The notes under the pieces are model-generated. The model had not been told where the DNA came from. It searched no databases and was given only the letters and a program-made list of their open reading frames with translations. A stretch of 64,000 nt of DNA from Moraxellaceae bacterium (GTDB lineage: Bacteria > Pseudomonadota > Gammaproteobacteria > Pseudomonadales > Moraxellaceae). The stretch covers positions 248,001 through 312,000 of the forward strand of contig JAJUIK010000001.1 of the NCBI GenBank assembly GCA_029267635.1, written 5' to 3'. Shown here in pieces: positions 52,978 to 62,305 of the stretch. The stretch's first letter is position 1, and each line of letters opens with the position of its first letter. The translations under genes and the position numbers were made by a program.

Positions 52978-54675
52978 TTACACTGCAGAAGCAACGACTT
53001 GTTCAGTGCTCAATACGCCTTGCTCGATCAATCGGTTGGTCGCCGCGATAATCGCTTCAATAGAAGAAGTCACAATATTGTCATGCAAGCCGGCACCAAA
53101 TGCGGACTTACCGGTACCTTTCACTTGAAGTTCCACCAAAGCCAAGGCTTTGGCGCTCGCACCTGAACCAATGCTGCGTTCTTCATAGTTCAACACATCA
53201 ATTGGCAAGTTCAAGGCATCCAAGATCGCCGAGATTGGCCCATTGCCTTCACCACGAAGTTGTTGGCTTTGTTCATTGGTCACCACATCAAGTTCGATAA
53301 TTTGATTGCCATTGTTGTCGGACAACTTATAGTTTTTCGCCGTGTAGTTGGCATTCTTCACTTCAACATAAGTTTCTTTAAACAAGTTCCAGATTTCTTG
53401 TGCTGAAATTTCAGTTGCAGTTGCATCGGTGTGCTGTTGTACCACTTGCGAGAATTCGATTTGTAAACGGCGCGGCAACACCACGTTATAGTTGGATTCC
53501 AACAAGTAAGAAATCCCGCCTTTTCCAGACTGTGAGTTCACACGAATCACCGCATCGTAGTCACGGCCCAAGTCTTTTGGATCGATTGGCAAGTACGGCA
53601 TATCCCAGATTTCTTCATTTTTCTGGAATTCAAAGCCTTTTTTAATCGCATCCTGATGAGAACCCGAGAAGGCCGTGAATACCAAGTCACCCGCATAGGG
53701 ATGGCGTGGATGTACTGGCAAACCTGTACATTCTTCAACAGTCGCGATGATTTCGTTGATATTGGAGAAGTCCAAGTTCGGTGCTACACCCTGGGTATAC
53801 ATGTTCAAGGCAATTGCAGCAACATCGACGTTACCGGTACGTTCACCATTACCAAACACACAGCCTTCTACACGGTCAGCACCAGCCATAATCGCCAATT
53901 CAGATGCCGCGATACCACAGCCACGGTCGTTGTGACAGTGAACCGAAATAATCACGCCATCACGACGTTCGATATTGCGGTGCATCCATTCAACTTGGTC
54001 GGCATACACGTTCGGGGTAGAAACTTCTACCGTTGCTGGCAAGTTCAAGATCACTTTGTTTTCTGGCGATGCTTCCCAAACTTCAGTCACTGCATCACAG
54101 GCTGCTTTGGCCACTTCCAATTCAGTGGCAGAAAAACACTCTGGACTGTACTGGAAAATGAAATCAGTTTCAGGATAGTTGGCCGCGTATTCTTTCACTT
54201 TTTGTGCAGCATTGATCGCCAACTGACGCGCACCTTCCACATCCACATTTAAAACTTTCTTGCGGAAAGTTGGTGAGTTGGAGTTATAGATATGCACAAT
54301 CGCACGCTTTGCACCTTCCAACGCTTCAAAAGTGCGTTGGATCAAGTGATCACGGGCTTGTACCAACACTTCAATATACACGTCATCTGGAATATGACTT
54401 TCTTCAATCAATTTGCGAGTGAAGTCGAAGTCGATTTGCGATGCTGACGGGAAGCCAATTTCAATGTGTTTAAAACCGATTTTCACCAACATTTGGAACA
54501 TTTTGAATTTTTGTTCCATATCCATCGGTTCGAAAATGGCCTGGTTACCATCACGAAGGTCAGTACTCATCCACATCGGCGCTTGGGTGATTTCTTTATT
54601 TGGCCACTGACGGTCAGGCAAGTCCACACGCTGGTACATGCGACGATATTTTTTACTTGGATCAGCCAACATCAT
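52978..54675 (-). CDS. leuA: 2-isopropylmalate synthase
   Basis: 565 residues, the longer (type 2, LeuA2) form. Condenses acetyl-CoA with 2-oxoisovalerate, the committed step of leucine synthesis. STDLRDGNQA near residue 37 is the metal/substrate motif, VHCHNDRGCGIAASELAIMAG near 245 binds the divalent metal, and GNGERTGNVD follows. The C-terminal 130 residues are the regulatory domain for leucine feedback. AAGGAG lies 7 bases before the first ATG. It is far from leuCDB (over 40 kb in this window). Confidence 0.97.
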   Translation of the reverse strand: MMLADPSKKYRRMYQRVDLPDRQWPNKEITQAPMWMSTDLRDGNQAIFEPMDMEQKFKMFQMLVKIGFKHIEIGFPSASQIDFDFTRKLIEESHIPDDVYIEVLVQARDHLIQRTFEALEGAKRAIVHIYNSNSPTFRKKVLNVDVEGARQLAINAAQKVKEYAANYPETDFIFQYSPECFSATELEVAKAACDAVTEVWEASPENKVILNLPATVEVSTPNVYADQVEWMHRNIERRDGVIISVHCHNDRGCGIAASELAIMAGADRVEGCVFGNGERTGNVDVAAIALNMYTQGVAPNLDFSNINEIIATVEECTGLPVHPRHPYAGDLVFTAFSGSHQDAIKKGFEFQKNEEIWDMPYLPIDPKDLGRDYDAVIRVNSQSGKGGISYLLESNYNVVLPRRLQIEFSQVVQQHTDATATEISAQEIWNLFKETYVEVKNANYTAKNYKLSDNNGNQIIELDVVTNEQSQQLRGEGNGPISAILDALNLPIDVLNYEERSIGSGASAKALALVELQVKGTGKSAFGAGLHDNIVTSSIEAIIAATNRLIEQGVLSTEQVVASAV

Positions 54676-55041
54676 GAGGGAACTCCTTGTGTAGTCTCAG
54701 TAGTTTAGTTCTCACTCAAACTGCCGTTCTACTAATATAGATTGTGTCTATGCAGTCAATTTCCAAGCTTTTTTGGGCTATCGCGTTGAGCTGGATCGAA
54801 TTGATGCTTATCTGTTCATTTATAAGATAGAGTTTAACCAGAATAAAGGGAAAAAGTTTCTTGATTTTTAGTCATTTTTAAATTTTATAAAAATATATTT
54901 TCATTATTTTAATAAATATGAGAAATTTTTTCTGTTTTGCTTGGCGTGGTAAATGCTTTTTGAGTAAAAGCAAATGATCTCTAAAATAGACTGTGGCTGT
55001 ATTGCACGATCATTTTAGAGATCAAGAGCACTTGGACAGCG
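54676..55041. other. Intergenic region upstream of leuA, with a 13-bp inverted repeat
   Basis: AT-rich, no gene supported. For leuA (minus strand) a TTGACT near 54754 and a TATATT near 54734 are visible, but the 14-base spacer is too short for a confident promoter. At 54975-54987 and 55012-55024, TGATCTCTAAAAT and ATTTTAGAGATCA form a perfect 13-bp inverted repeat around a 24-base loop; the piuC stop is at 55042, so it may be the piuC terminator or a stable RNA element. Confidence 0.5.
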
Positions 55042-55725
55042 TTAAAGCTCAGCCCATTTACGCATCAAGTTATGATACAGATTGGTCAGGCGAATGACTT
55101 CATCATGGCTATCACCGAGTTCTACTCGCAGGTTTTGTACGGTCTGGTCCAGATTGAACAACATGTGGCGTTCGGCTTCACCACGTACCATACTTTGTAC
55201 CCAGAAGAAGGAAGCAATTCGGCAGCCCTGCGTAACGGCGGTCACTTCATGCAGACTGGTTGAAGGGTAGAGCACCATATCGCCAGCCGGCAGTTTGACT
55301 TCGTGATAGCCATAAGTATCTTCAATTACTAATTCACCGCCTTCATATTCATCGGGTTCACTCAGGAATACGGTACAGGATAGATCGGTTCTTAGACGTT
55401 CATTGGTGCCACGGATTCGGCGGATGGAATTGTCGACATGAAAACCAAAGGCTTCATTATTTTCATAACGGTTGAAGAGCGGTGGAATAATATCGAGCGG
55501 AAGTGCCGCAGATAAAAACAGTGGGTGCTGGCCTAAAGATTCTAGAATGATATTGCTAAGATGATGGGTTAAAGGATGATCTTCTGGTAGTTGCTGGTTT
55601 TGTTTGACGGTTGCAGACAGGGTACCGGCCGTCACTTTGCCATTGACCCACTCGATTTTATTCATTTCCTCACGAAAATATTGGACTTGTTCTGTGCTTA
55701 ATACATTCGGAATATGATGGATCAC
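55042..55725 (-). CDS. piuC: PKHD-type Fe(II)/2-oxoglutarate hydroxylase PiuC
   Basis: 227 residues from a GTG (VIHHIPNVLSTEQV), the family start. Fe(II)/2OG dioxygenase with the HxD...H triad: FHVDNSIRRIRG (about residue 96), the far His in TSLHEVTAV (about 157) and RIASFFWVQS with the 2OG Arg. PiuC proteins sit next to TonB-dependent siderophore receptors in many gammaproteobacteria; their substrate is unknown. AGG is 10 bases upstream. A longer frame to 55776 runs through a terminator hairpin and is unlikely. Confidence 0.88.
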   Translation of the reverse strand: MIHHIPNVLSTEQVQYFREEMNKIEWVNGKVTAGTLSATVKQNQQLPEDHPLTHHLSNIILESLGQHPLFLSAALPLDIIPPLFNRYENNEAFGFHVDNSIRRIRGTNERLRTDLSCTVFLSEPDEYEGGELVIEDTYGYHEVKLPAGDMVLYPSTSLHEVTAVTQGCRIASFFWVQSMVRGEAERHMLFNLDQTVQNLRVELGDSHDEVIRLTNLYHNLMRKWAEL

Positions 55726-55762
55726 GGCTGTATACCTGTGTAAATGGATATAGACAGTATAT

Positions 55763-55789
55763 AAAAATAGCCTCACATGAGGAGGCTAT
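55763..55789 (-). terminator. Second terminator between the receptor and piuC
   Basis: On the minus strand TAGCCTC and GAGGCTA arms close a 7-base loop and are followed by TTTTTATAT. With the hairpin at 55797-55826 it makes two terminators in series, so piuC probably has its own promoter. Confidence 0.65.
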
Positions 55790-55796
55790 GAGTGAA

Positions 55797-55826
55797 AAAT
55801 CCCATAAATTGATTATGGGATTTTTC
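55797..55826 (-). terminator. Terminator of the catecholate receptor gene
   Basis: AAAAATCCCATAA and TTATGGGATTTTT arms around a short loop, 7 bases after the receptor stop. A and T runs on both sides allow either direction. Confidence 0.85.
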
Positions 55827-55833
55827 GGTTGAA

Positions 55834-58164
55834 TTAATATTTGAAGTTTAAAGACAAGACTGCGCTGCGGCCTTCAGCTTCAGTGGCATAGTGGTTGCTA
55901 TACGTTTTGTTGAAGTAGCGTTTATCTGTCAAGTTATTGACGTTTAATTGCACATCAATATTCTTATCTACGTTGTAACGTGCCATTGCATCATAACGAA
56001 CATACGATGGAGCCCACTTGGTATTTGCAGGGTTACCGTAAACTTTATCCATATAGGTTGCACCGCCACCAATCGTGAATTGAGGCAGAACTTGGTAAGT
56101 CGTCCAGAGAGTTGCAGCATGTTCTGGAACATTCGGAAGTTGGTTACCTTGATATGGATTATTTTGCCAATTTGGTGAGCCAGTGCTACCCAGATTAGTT
56201 AAGCCACCATCAATTAATTCGCTATCCAGGTAAGTATAGCCGGCACTAACGTTCCATTTATCTGTAATTTGACCATTTAAACCTAACTCAACTCCGTCGA
56301 CACGACTTTCGCCAACGTTGGCATAGCTGGTTGTATCAGTCTGAACACGGGCGTTTTGTTTCTCGGTACGGAAAATTGCAGCAGTAAGATTCAAATGGTC
56401 ATCAAAGAGATCCCACTTGGTACCGATTTCAAAAGTACGACTTTCTTCCGGATCTAGATTGCTATAAGCGGTACCAATTGCCTCTGAACCATCACCAGCA
56501 TCCACACCTACTGGATTAGCTGAGGTTGAAATACTGGCGTAAATTGAGCCATTTTCTACTGGTTTAAAGGTAATACCTGCTTGATAGTTAAAGAAGTCAG
56601 TATCACTTTCAGTTCTTACTTTCTCTCCCGCTACTTTTGTCTTGTCTTTATATACGGCTGTGTTGCGTGCACCATACGTCATAACTTGTTCTGTATCGAA
56701 CTTGTCCCAACGAACACCTAGATCCAAAAGCCATTGTGGATTCAGCTCAATGTTATCCAGGAAATAGACAGATGTTGACTTGGTTTGGATATTGTAGCGA
56801 TCTGCACCATTGGTGCTGATTGAACCCGTCCATGCACCTCGGTTTGGATTCTGTACTGGAGTACACCAACCCGAACCAATAGAATCTGGTTTGTCACAAT
56901 ATTGGTGATAGTTACCCGTGGTATTGTCACCATTAATAATATATTGCGTACGATCAGTTTCTTGGTCGCTATATTCGGCGCCCAGGTTAAAACGATGTTT
57001 TAAGCGACCGGTATTAAATTTACCTGTTAATGCGAGCTGGTCGGTAAAGGTATCGGTATCCGCAATACGAGAGTTGACACGCGCCCAAACATAACCCGTT
57101 AAGTCACCTGTCGTTTTGTCGTAAATGTTACCTTTAGAATCATCTGGATTAGTCCAGAGATAATCATTTTTTGAATTAGAATAAACAGCTGTGTTGGTAA
57201 TTGTCAGATCATCAGTCAAATCATGTTCTAACTTGAGAGTACCAATTTGGTTTTCCTGTTGTTGGAAATCACGATCTTTCCAACCATAGTAAATCCCTTG
57301 TTTAACATCAATCGGTTTACCATTGCCATTTTGCCAAACACGTGTTGGCTGGTTGGTAGCTGTATACGGATTATTAAATGGAATACCCGAATCTGGTGTA
57401 TCGTCCGTTTTTAAGTAGTAATAGCTAAGTGTTGCACGGGTAGGGGTATCCAAACCAAAGGTAATGCTTGGCGCAATACCAGCACGTTTGTATTCTGTAC
57501 CATCCGCCTGACCGGCTTTTTCATTTTGATGACCAAGAACCGCAACACGTGCTGCTACGCCGTTACCAAAATCTTTATTGGCATCAAGCGTAATACGTGC
57601 ATAACTATCTGTACCAACAGCCATTGAGCCTTCTAACAGGTCTCCGGCTTTAGCGACCTTAGAAATCATATTGATGCTACCACCGGTTGTACCTGCACCA
57701 CCCAACGCAGATGCAGAACCTTTAGTCACTTCAACTTGTTCTACCGCAAACATTTCACGGTTTTGTGAAGTCGCATTACGGATGCCATCCACATACATTG
57801 AACTTTCAGAGTTATAACCGCGAATAAATGGACGGTCACCATTTGGGTTACCGCCTTCGCCTGCACCGAGGGTAATCCCTGGAACTGTACGTAAAGCATC
57901 GCTCAATGTGGTGACTTTGGTATCTTCAAGTAGTTGCTTAGAAATCACTGATACTGATTTTGCGGTATCGAGCAGGGGAGCAACATACTTCGCATTTGCA
58001 GAAGCATCAACTTTTAAGCCTTGCTGTTCCTGAGCATTTGCAGCCACTTGAATCGTTGGTAGCTGGGTAACATCTTCCTGCGCAATTGCGGCTGTTGCCA
58101 TCACGGAAAGTGAGGAAGCGATCGCTGAAGATACAATCTTTTTGCGGGTTTTGATGAATGACAT
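55834..58164 (-). CDS. piuA: TonB-dependent catecholate siderophore receptor (PiuA/Fiu-like)
   Basis: 776 residues, outer-membrane receptor. Signal peptide (1-28), a plug domain (residues about 60-175; SVSVISKQLLEDTKVTTLSDALRTVPGI, RPFIRGYNSESSMYVDGIRN, VEQVEVTKGSASALGGAGTTGG), and a 22-strand-type barrel ending in aromatic Phe-Lys-Tyr. Fiu/PiuA-type receptors take up iron-bound monomeric catechols and catecholate drugs. The gene is next to piuC, and a Fur-like site lies upstream. The piuA name is by similarity of context and sequence; a paralogue such as pirA or a fiu-like gene cannot be excluded. Confidence 0.8.
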   Translation of the reverse strand: MSFIKTRKKIVSSAIASSLSVMATAAIAQEDVTQLPTIQVAANAQEQQGLKVDASANAKYVAPLLDTAKSVSVISKQLLEDTKVTTLSDALRTVPGITLGAGEGGNPNGDRPFIRGYNSESSMYVDGIRNATSQNREMFAVEQVEVTKGSASALGGAGTTGGSINMISKVAKAGDLLEGSMAVGTDSYARITLDANKDFGNGVAARVAVLGHQNEKAGQADGTEYKRAGIAPSITFGLDTPTRATLSYYYLKTDDTPDSGIPFNNPYTATNQPTRVWQNGNGKPIDVKQGIYYGWKDRDFQQQENQIGTLKLEHDLTDDLTITNTAVYSNSKNDYLWTNPDDSKGNIYDKTTGDLTGYVWARVNSRIADTDTFTDQLALTGKFNTGRLKHRFNLGAEYSDQETDRTQYIINGDNTTGNYHQYCDKPDSIGSGWCTPVQNPNRGAWTGSISTNGADRYNIQTKSTSVYFLDNIELNPQWLLDLGVRWDKFDTEQVMTYGARNTAVYKDKTKVAGEKVRTESDTDFFNYQAGITFKPVENGSIYASISTSANPVGVDAGDGSEAIGTAYSNLDPEESRTFEIGTKWDLFDDHLNLTAAIFRTEKQNARVQTDTTSYANVGESRVDGVELGLNGQITDKWNVSAGYTYLDSELIDGGLTNLGSTGSPNWQNNPYQGNQLPNVPEHAATLWTTYQVLPQFTIGGGATYMDKVYGNPANTKWAPSYVRYDAMARYNVDKNIDVQLNVNNLTDKRYFNKTYSNHYATEAEGRSAVLSLNFKY

Positions 58165-58197
58165 AATCGGCTCTAAATGAGAATTACTTGATGTTGT

Positions 58198-58218
58198 AAA
58201 TAATAGTGATTCTTATTT
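58198..58218. promoter_or_regulatory. Fur-box-like palindrome upstream of the catecholate receptor
   Basis: AAATAATAGTGATTCTTATTT: six outer bases of each arm are complementary (AAATAA/TTATTT), 8 of 10 pairs in all. It begins 34 bases upstream of the receptor start, a normal place for Fur to block transcription. Confidence 0.55.
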
Positions 58219-58638
58219 GTAATACTAGCTTCATTTAATTGAAACTTTAGATTAACAATTCTATTAAGATAGGTTTTAAAAATGGCACATTGTAACAATT
58301 TGTATTTAACATACTGTTTTTTATTAAAATTGTAAAAAAGACTCAAAATGTGCTGTTTATCACTATTTTTGAAAGGAATTTTGAATGCTGTGTTAGTCGC
58401 TCTCGTTATTTCTTAGACGTGACTCACAAAAAAGATAAACCTGGATCAATTTTTGAGAATAATTGCTGAGCTGTTTTAAAGATTGTAGAGCATAAAGAAG
58501 AAATAAAATGCGATTCTACCAGCAGTGTAACTTTTTATGCGTATGGATGGGTTTGTTCAGGCGGATGTTTCAATTCTGAGATTTTTGAGTGTGATGAGTC
58601 GCATAAGAAACGTAAAAAGATGGTGAAATAAAGGTGTT

Positions 58639-58667
58639 TTGTATATCTTCCAATGTTGTCATATAAT
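58639..58667 (+). promoter_or_regulatory. tig promoter
   Basis: TTGTAT at 58639-58644, a 17-base spacer and a perfect TATAAT at 58662-58667, 45 bases before the tig ATG. No clear regulatory site overlaps it. Confidence 0.65.
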
Positions 58668-58711
58668 ATGGCACTTTTTATAAACTGTTATTACTAAATA
58701 TCGAGGAAGCC

Positions 58712-60043
58712 ATGCAAGTAACTTCTGAAGCGGTTTCGGGCGTTGCCCGTCGTTTAAATGTATCTGTACCGACGAGCCGTATTAACGAGCAGTTTGAAGC
58801 TCGCTTGAAACGCACTGCCAAAACTGTGAAGATCAACGGCTTCCGTCCTGGTAAAGTGCCAGTGAATGTGGTGCGTCGTGAATACGGTGCGGGCATTTAT
58901 CAAGAAGTGGTGAACGATATTATTCGTGACACCGTATTCGAAGCGATCCAGCAAGAAAAAATCAATGCGGTTGGCATGCCGAACATTGAAAAAACTGAGA
59001 TGAAAGATGACGCTTTGGTATATGAAGCGACTGTTGAAGTTTATCCAGAAGTTGACGTGAAATTCGAAGGTCTTGAAGTTGAACGTAAATCATCTGAAGT
59101 GAGCGACAAAGACGTTGACCAGATGATCGAAAACTTGCAAAAACAACGTCAAACTTGGGCTGAAACCAAAGGCATGGCGAAAAAAGACATGCAAGTGACT
59201 TTCGATTTTGAAGGTTCTATCGACGGTGAAAAATTCGAAGGCGGTTCTGCTGAAGACTTTAAACTAGTGCTAGGTTCTGGCCGTATGATCCCGGGCTTTG
59301 AAGACGGCATCGTGGGCATGAAAAAAGGCGAAGAGAAAGTGATTGATGTTACTTTCCCTGAAGACTACCAAGCTGCGAACCTTGCGGGTAAACAAGCGCA
59401 GTTTAAAATCACTGTGAAACTGGTTGAAAAAGCCAAACTTCCAGAAATCGATGCTGAATTCTTGAAATTGTTCGGTCTTTCTGAAGAAGAAGGCATTGAA
59501 AAACTAAAAGCTGACGTTCGTAAAAATATGGAACGTGAAGTGAAAAACGGTTTGCGTAACCAGGTGAAAGCAGCAACTTTTGATGCGCTAGTAGCAGCAA
59601 ACGAAGTAGAACTTCCAGCAGCGATGGTTGCACAAGAAGTGGATCGTCAACGCCAGCAAATGATTCAGCAGTTCACCCAGCAGTTTGGTGCACAAGGTGC
59701 GAAAGCATTTGATTCCAGCATGCTTCCAGACGAATTGTTCAAAGAGCAAGCTGAAAAATCTGTAAAACTTGGCGTATTGGTCAGCAAAGTATTGGCAGAC
59801 GCGAAACTTGAAGTAGACCAAGCACGTGTTGATGCTTATATTGAAGATATGGCATCTTCTTACGAAGATCCAAATGAAGTGATCGAATACTTCAAAAACG
59901 ACAAGCAACAACGTGGTCAAATCGAAGCAGTTGTGCTTGAAGACCAAGTGGTTGATCACATCTTGGCGGCTGCAAAAGTAACGGATACACAAGTGAGCTA
60001 CGAAGACTTGTTGAAAGAGCAACAAGCTCGTCAACAAGGCTAA
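58712..60043 (+). CDS. tig: Trigger factor
   Basis: 443 residues. Ribosome-bound chaperone and prolyl isomerase. N-terminal ribosome-binding domain with the signature loop [18 protein letters not shown] (about residues 42-59), FKBP-type PPIase domain (about 155-240, [36 protein letters not shown]), and a helical C-terminal domain. Strong promoter upstream and terminator downstream; tig-clpP-clpX order is standard. Confidence 0.97.
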   Translation: MQVTSEAVSGVARRLNVSVPTSRINEQFEARLKRTAKTVKINGFRPGKVPVNVVRREYGAGIYQEVVNDIIRDTVFEAIQQEKINAVGMPNIEKTEMKDDALVYEATVEVYPEVDVKFEGLEVERKSSEVSDKDVDQMIENLQKQRQTWAETKGMAKKDMQVTFDFEGSIDGEKFEGGSAEDFKLVLGSGRMIPGFEDGIVGMKKGEEKVIDVTFPEDYQAANLAGKQAQFKITVKLVEKAKLPEIDAEFLKLFGLSEEEGIEKLKADVRKNMEREVKNGLRNQVKAATFDALVAANEVELPAAMVAQEVDRQRQQMIQQFTQQFGAQGAKAFDSSMLPDELFKEQAEKSVKLGVLVSKVLADAKLEVDQARVDAYIEDMASSYEDPNEVIEYFKNDKQQRGQIEAVVLEDQVVDHILAAAKVTDTQVSYEDLLKEQQARQQG

Positions 60044-60057
60044 GTTTGACTTGAGTC

Positions 60058-60087
60058 AAAAAAAGGCGCGTTGAGCGCCTTTTTTTA
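60058..60087 (+). terminator. tig terminator
   Basis: AAAAAGGCGC and GCGCCTTTTT arms around GTTGA, 15 bases after the tig stop. Confidence 0.88.
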
Positions 60088-60228
60088 TCGAATGATAAGC
60101 ACTCAGAACGCATTGCTGATGCAGAAATTATCTAACATTTTACTCGGAATAATTTTGCAATTTTGCGTATTATCCCTCATATTGTTGCTATGGGTTAAGT
60201 AACAAAAAATTTAGGAATAAATAAACGT

Positions 60229-60834
60229 ATGTATGTTCCAGGTATTGAAAATGCTTTAGTTCCGGTGGTGGTTGAACAGTCATCACGTGGTGAACGGTCA
60301 TTTGATATTTTTTCACGCTTGTTGCGTGAGCGCGTCATTTTCTTGACAGGTGAAGTGGAAGACAACATGGCGAATCTGATTGTCGCACAGATGTTGTTTC
60401 TGGAAGCGGAAAACCCAGATAAGGATATTCATTTATATATCAACTCGCCAGGCGGTTCAGTGACTGCTGGGATGGCGATTTACGATACCATGCAATTTAT
60501 CAAGCCGGATGTGTCGACCATCTGTATGGGGCAGGCGGCTTCTATGGGTGCTTTCTTGCTGAATGCTGGCGCGAAAGGCAAACGTTATTGCCTGGAAAAT
60601 GCCCGTGTGATGATCCACCAACCACTCGGTGGCTTTAAAGGTCAAGCATCAGATATTGAAATTCATGCCCGTGAAATCCTGTTTATTAAAGAGCGCCTCA
60701 ACCGCTTAATGGCACAGCACAGCGGTCAGGACTATGACACTGTGGCGCGCGATACCGACCGTGACAACTTTATGACGGCTCAGGCAGCTAAAGACTACGG
60801 TTTGGTGGATGCTGTATTAAGCAAACGTCCGTAA
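60229..60834 (+). CDS. clpP: ATP-dependent Clp protease proteolytic subunit
   Basis: 201 residues. Serine protease that forms a 14-mer barrel. Catalytic Ser in [12 protein letters not shown] (about residue 106), His in MIHQPLGG (about 131) and Asp in [12 protein letters not shown] (about 180). [18 protein letters not shown] is the handle region. The ribosome site is TTAGGAA before the ATG. It lies 27 bases before clpX. Confidence 0.97.
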   Translation: MYVPGIENALVPVVVEQSSRGERSFDIFSRLLRERVIFLTGEVEDNMANLIVAQMLFLEAENPDKDIHLYINSPGGSVTAGMAIYDTMQFIKPDVSTICMGQAASMGAFLLNAGAKGKRYCLENARVMIHQPLGGFKGQASDIEIHAREILFIKERLNRLMAQHSGQDYDTVARDTDRDNFMTAQAAKDYGLVDAVLSKRP

Positions 60835-60861
60835 GCTCAAGATTAGATTATTGGAGTAAAT

Positions 60862-62172
60862 ATGTCCGAACATCCTCAAGGACAAAAGCATTGTTCATTT
60901 TGCGGTAAAACGCAGTCTGAAGTCGGGAAACTGATCGCAGGCGAGGACGCATATATTTGTAATGAATGTGTAGACGTATGCTTGGATCTGGTACAAACCA
61001 GCCAACAGGTGGAGTCCGGTGATTGGGCCAGTCGTCCATTACCAAAACCGCATGAAATTCGTGCAGCGTTGGATCAGTATGTCATTGGCCAGGACATGGC
61101 GAAGAAGACCTTGTCTGTAGCGGTGTATAATCATTACAAACGCTTGAAGGTTACTCATCATGGCCATAAAGCCGAAGAGGGTGTGGAAATTGCCAAGAGT
61201 AATATCTTGCTGATCGGTCCAACCGGTTCGGGTAAAACTTTATTGGCACAGACACTGGCACGTTTGCTGGATGTGCCATTTGCCATGGCGGATGCCACCA
61301 CATTAACCGAAGCCGGTTATGTCGGCGAAGATGTGGAAAACATCGTGCAGAAGCTGTTGCAAAAAGCCGATTACGATGTCGAGAAGGCACAAAAAGGGAT
61401 TATCTATATCGATGAAATCGACAAGATTACCCGTAAGTCGGAAAATCCGTCAATTACCCGTGATGTGTCCGGCGAAGGTGTACAGCAAGCCTTGCTGAAA
61501 ATGATTGAAGGGACTGTGGCGTCTATTCCACCACAAGGTGGCCGCAAGCATCCACAGCAAGAGTTTATCCAGATTGATACCTCGAACATCCTGTTTATCT
61601 GTGGTGGTGCTTTCTCTGGTTTGGAGAAGATCGTACAGCAGCGTCAGGAAAAAGGTGGCATTGGCTTTAATGCGGACGTGAAGAAAAAAGACGAGGGCAA
61701 GAAAGTCACTGAGCTGTTCCGTCAGGTTGAAGCGAATGACCTGGTCAAATTTGGCTTGATTCCGGAGTTCATTGGCCGTTTGCCGGTGATTGCGACGCTG
61801 GAAGAGCTGGATGAAGAAGCCTTGATGCAGATTCTGACTGAGCCGAAAAATGCCTTGACTCGCCAATACCAATATTTGTTCAGCATGGAAAATGTGGATC
61901 TGGTCTTTGAGGATTCGGCTTTACGTGCGGTAGCGAAAAAAGCCCTGGAACGTAATACCGGTGCGCGTGGTCTGCGTTCGATCTTGGAAAATGTTCTGCT
62001 TGAAACCATGTATGACTTACCGAGCCGTAGCGATGTTGGCACCGTGGTGATCAATGAAGCGGTGATCAATGGAACAGCTGAGCCAGTATTTAAGCCAGAG
62101 CGTTTGCCCAAAGTAGAAACTGAAGAAGTAGTCAAATCAGATCTTAAAGTGATTGATTCTAAATCGGCTTAA
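60862..62172 (+). CDS. clpX: ATP-dependent Clp protease ATPase subunit ClpX
   Basis: 436 residues. N-terminal zinc-binding domain CSFCGKTQ...[10 protein letters not shown] (about 11-45), Walker [16 protein letters not shown] (about 115), Walker [11 protein letters not shown] (about 180), and sensor-type [13 protein letters not shown] near 365. IGF-type loop in [12 protein letters not shown] (about 270) docks on ClpP. Unfolds substrates and feeds ClpP. Co-transcribed with clpP. Confidence 0.98.
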   Translation: MSEHPQGQKHCSFCGKTQSEVGKLIAGEDAYICNECVDVCLDLVQTSQQVESGDWASRPLPKPHEIRAALDQYVIGQDMAKKTLSVAVYNHYKRLKVTHHGHKAEEGVEIAKSNILLIGPTGSGKTLLAQTLARLLDVPFAMADATTLTEAGYVGEDVENIVQKLLQKADYDVEKAQKGIIYIDEIDKITRKSENPSITRDVSGEGVQQALLKMIEGTVASIPPQGGRKHPQQEFIQIDTSNILFICGGAFSGLEKIVQQRQEKGGIGFNADVKKKDEGKKVTELFRQVEANDLVKFGLIPEFIGRLPVIATLEELDEEALMQILTEPKNALTRQYQYLFSMENVDLVFEDSALRAVAKKALERNTGARGLRSILENVLLETMYDLPSRSDVGTVVINEAVINGTAEPVFKPERLPKVETEEVVKSDLKVIDSKSA

Positions 62173-62195
62173 GTTTTGATTGTGTGCTGAAAGGA

Positions 62196-62235
62196 CGTGT
62201 AGTGTCGAAAGGATGCTACACGTTTTTTCTTTTTT
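62196..62235 (+). terminator. clpX terminator
   Basis: CGTGTAG and CTACACG arms with a 13-base loop followed by TTTTTTCTTTTTT, 23 bases after the clpX stop. Confidence 0.82.
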
Positions 62236-62261
62236 GTAGAAAGAAAATATTTCTCTGTAAT

Positions 62262-62292
62262 AAAAAGGCACCTGATTCAGGTGCCTTTTTAT
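62262..62292. terminator. Fumarase terminator
   Basis: AAAAAGGCACCTGA and TCAGGTGCCTTTTT, an almost loop-less palindrome with A/T runs on both sides, 13 bases beyond the fumarase stop on the minus strand; may also back up the clpX terminator. Confidence 0.85.
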
Positions 62293-62305
62293 GTCTATTC
62301 AGAGA

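Larger units (their letters stand above)
58165..58711. other. Intergenic region between the receptor and tig
   Basis: 547 bases, AT-rich, with no ORF I can support. Contents seen: a Fur-like palindrome at 58198-58218, a further TGAGAAT half-site at 58179-58185 and one at 58454-58460, and the tig promoter at 58639-58667. The remainder (about 58220-58635) holds nothing I can name. Confidence 0.5.

Noticed and set aside
53656..54252. 198-codon open frame antisense to leuA
   Set aside because: Inside leuA; composition rich in Cys, His and Phe as typical of antisense frames.
54676..54760. Leucine attenuator before leuA
   Set aside because: No short leader peptide with a run of Leu codons and no terminator/antiterminator pair could be made out.
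58220..58635. Possible small RNA or small gene before tig
   Set aside because: No terminator hairpin, no GGA pattern and no supported frame; only AT-rich sequence with one Fur half-site.
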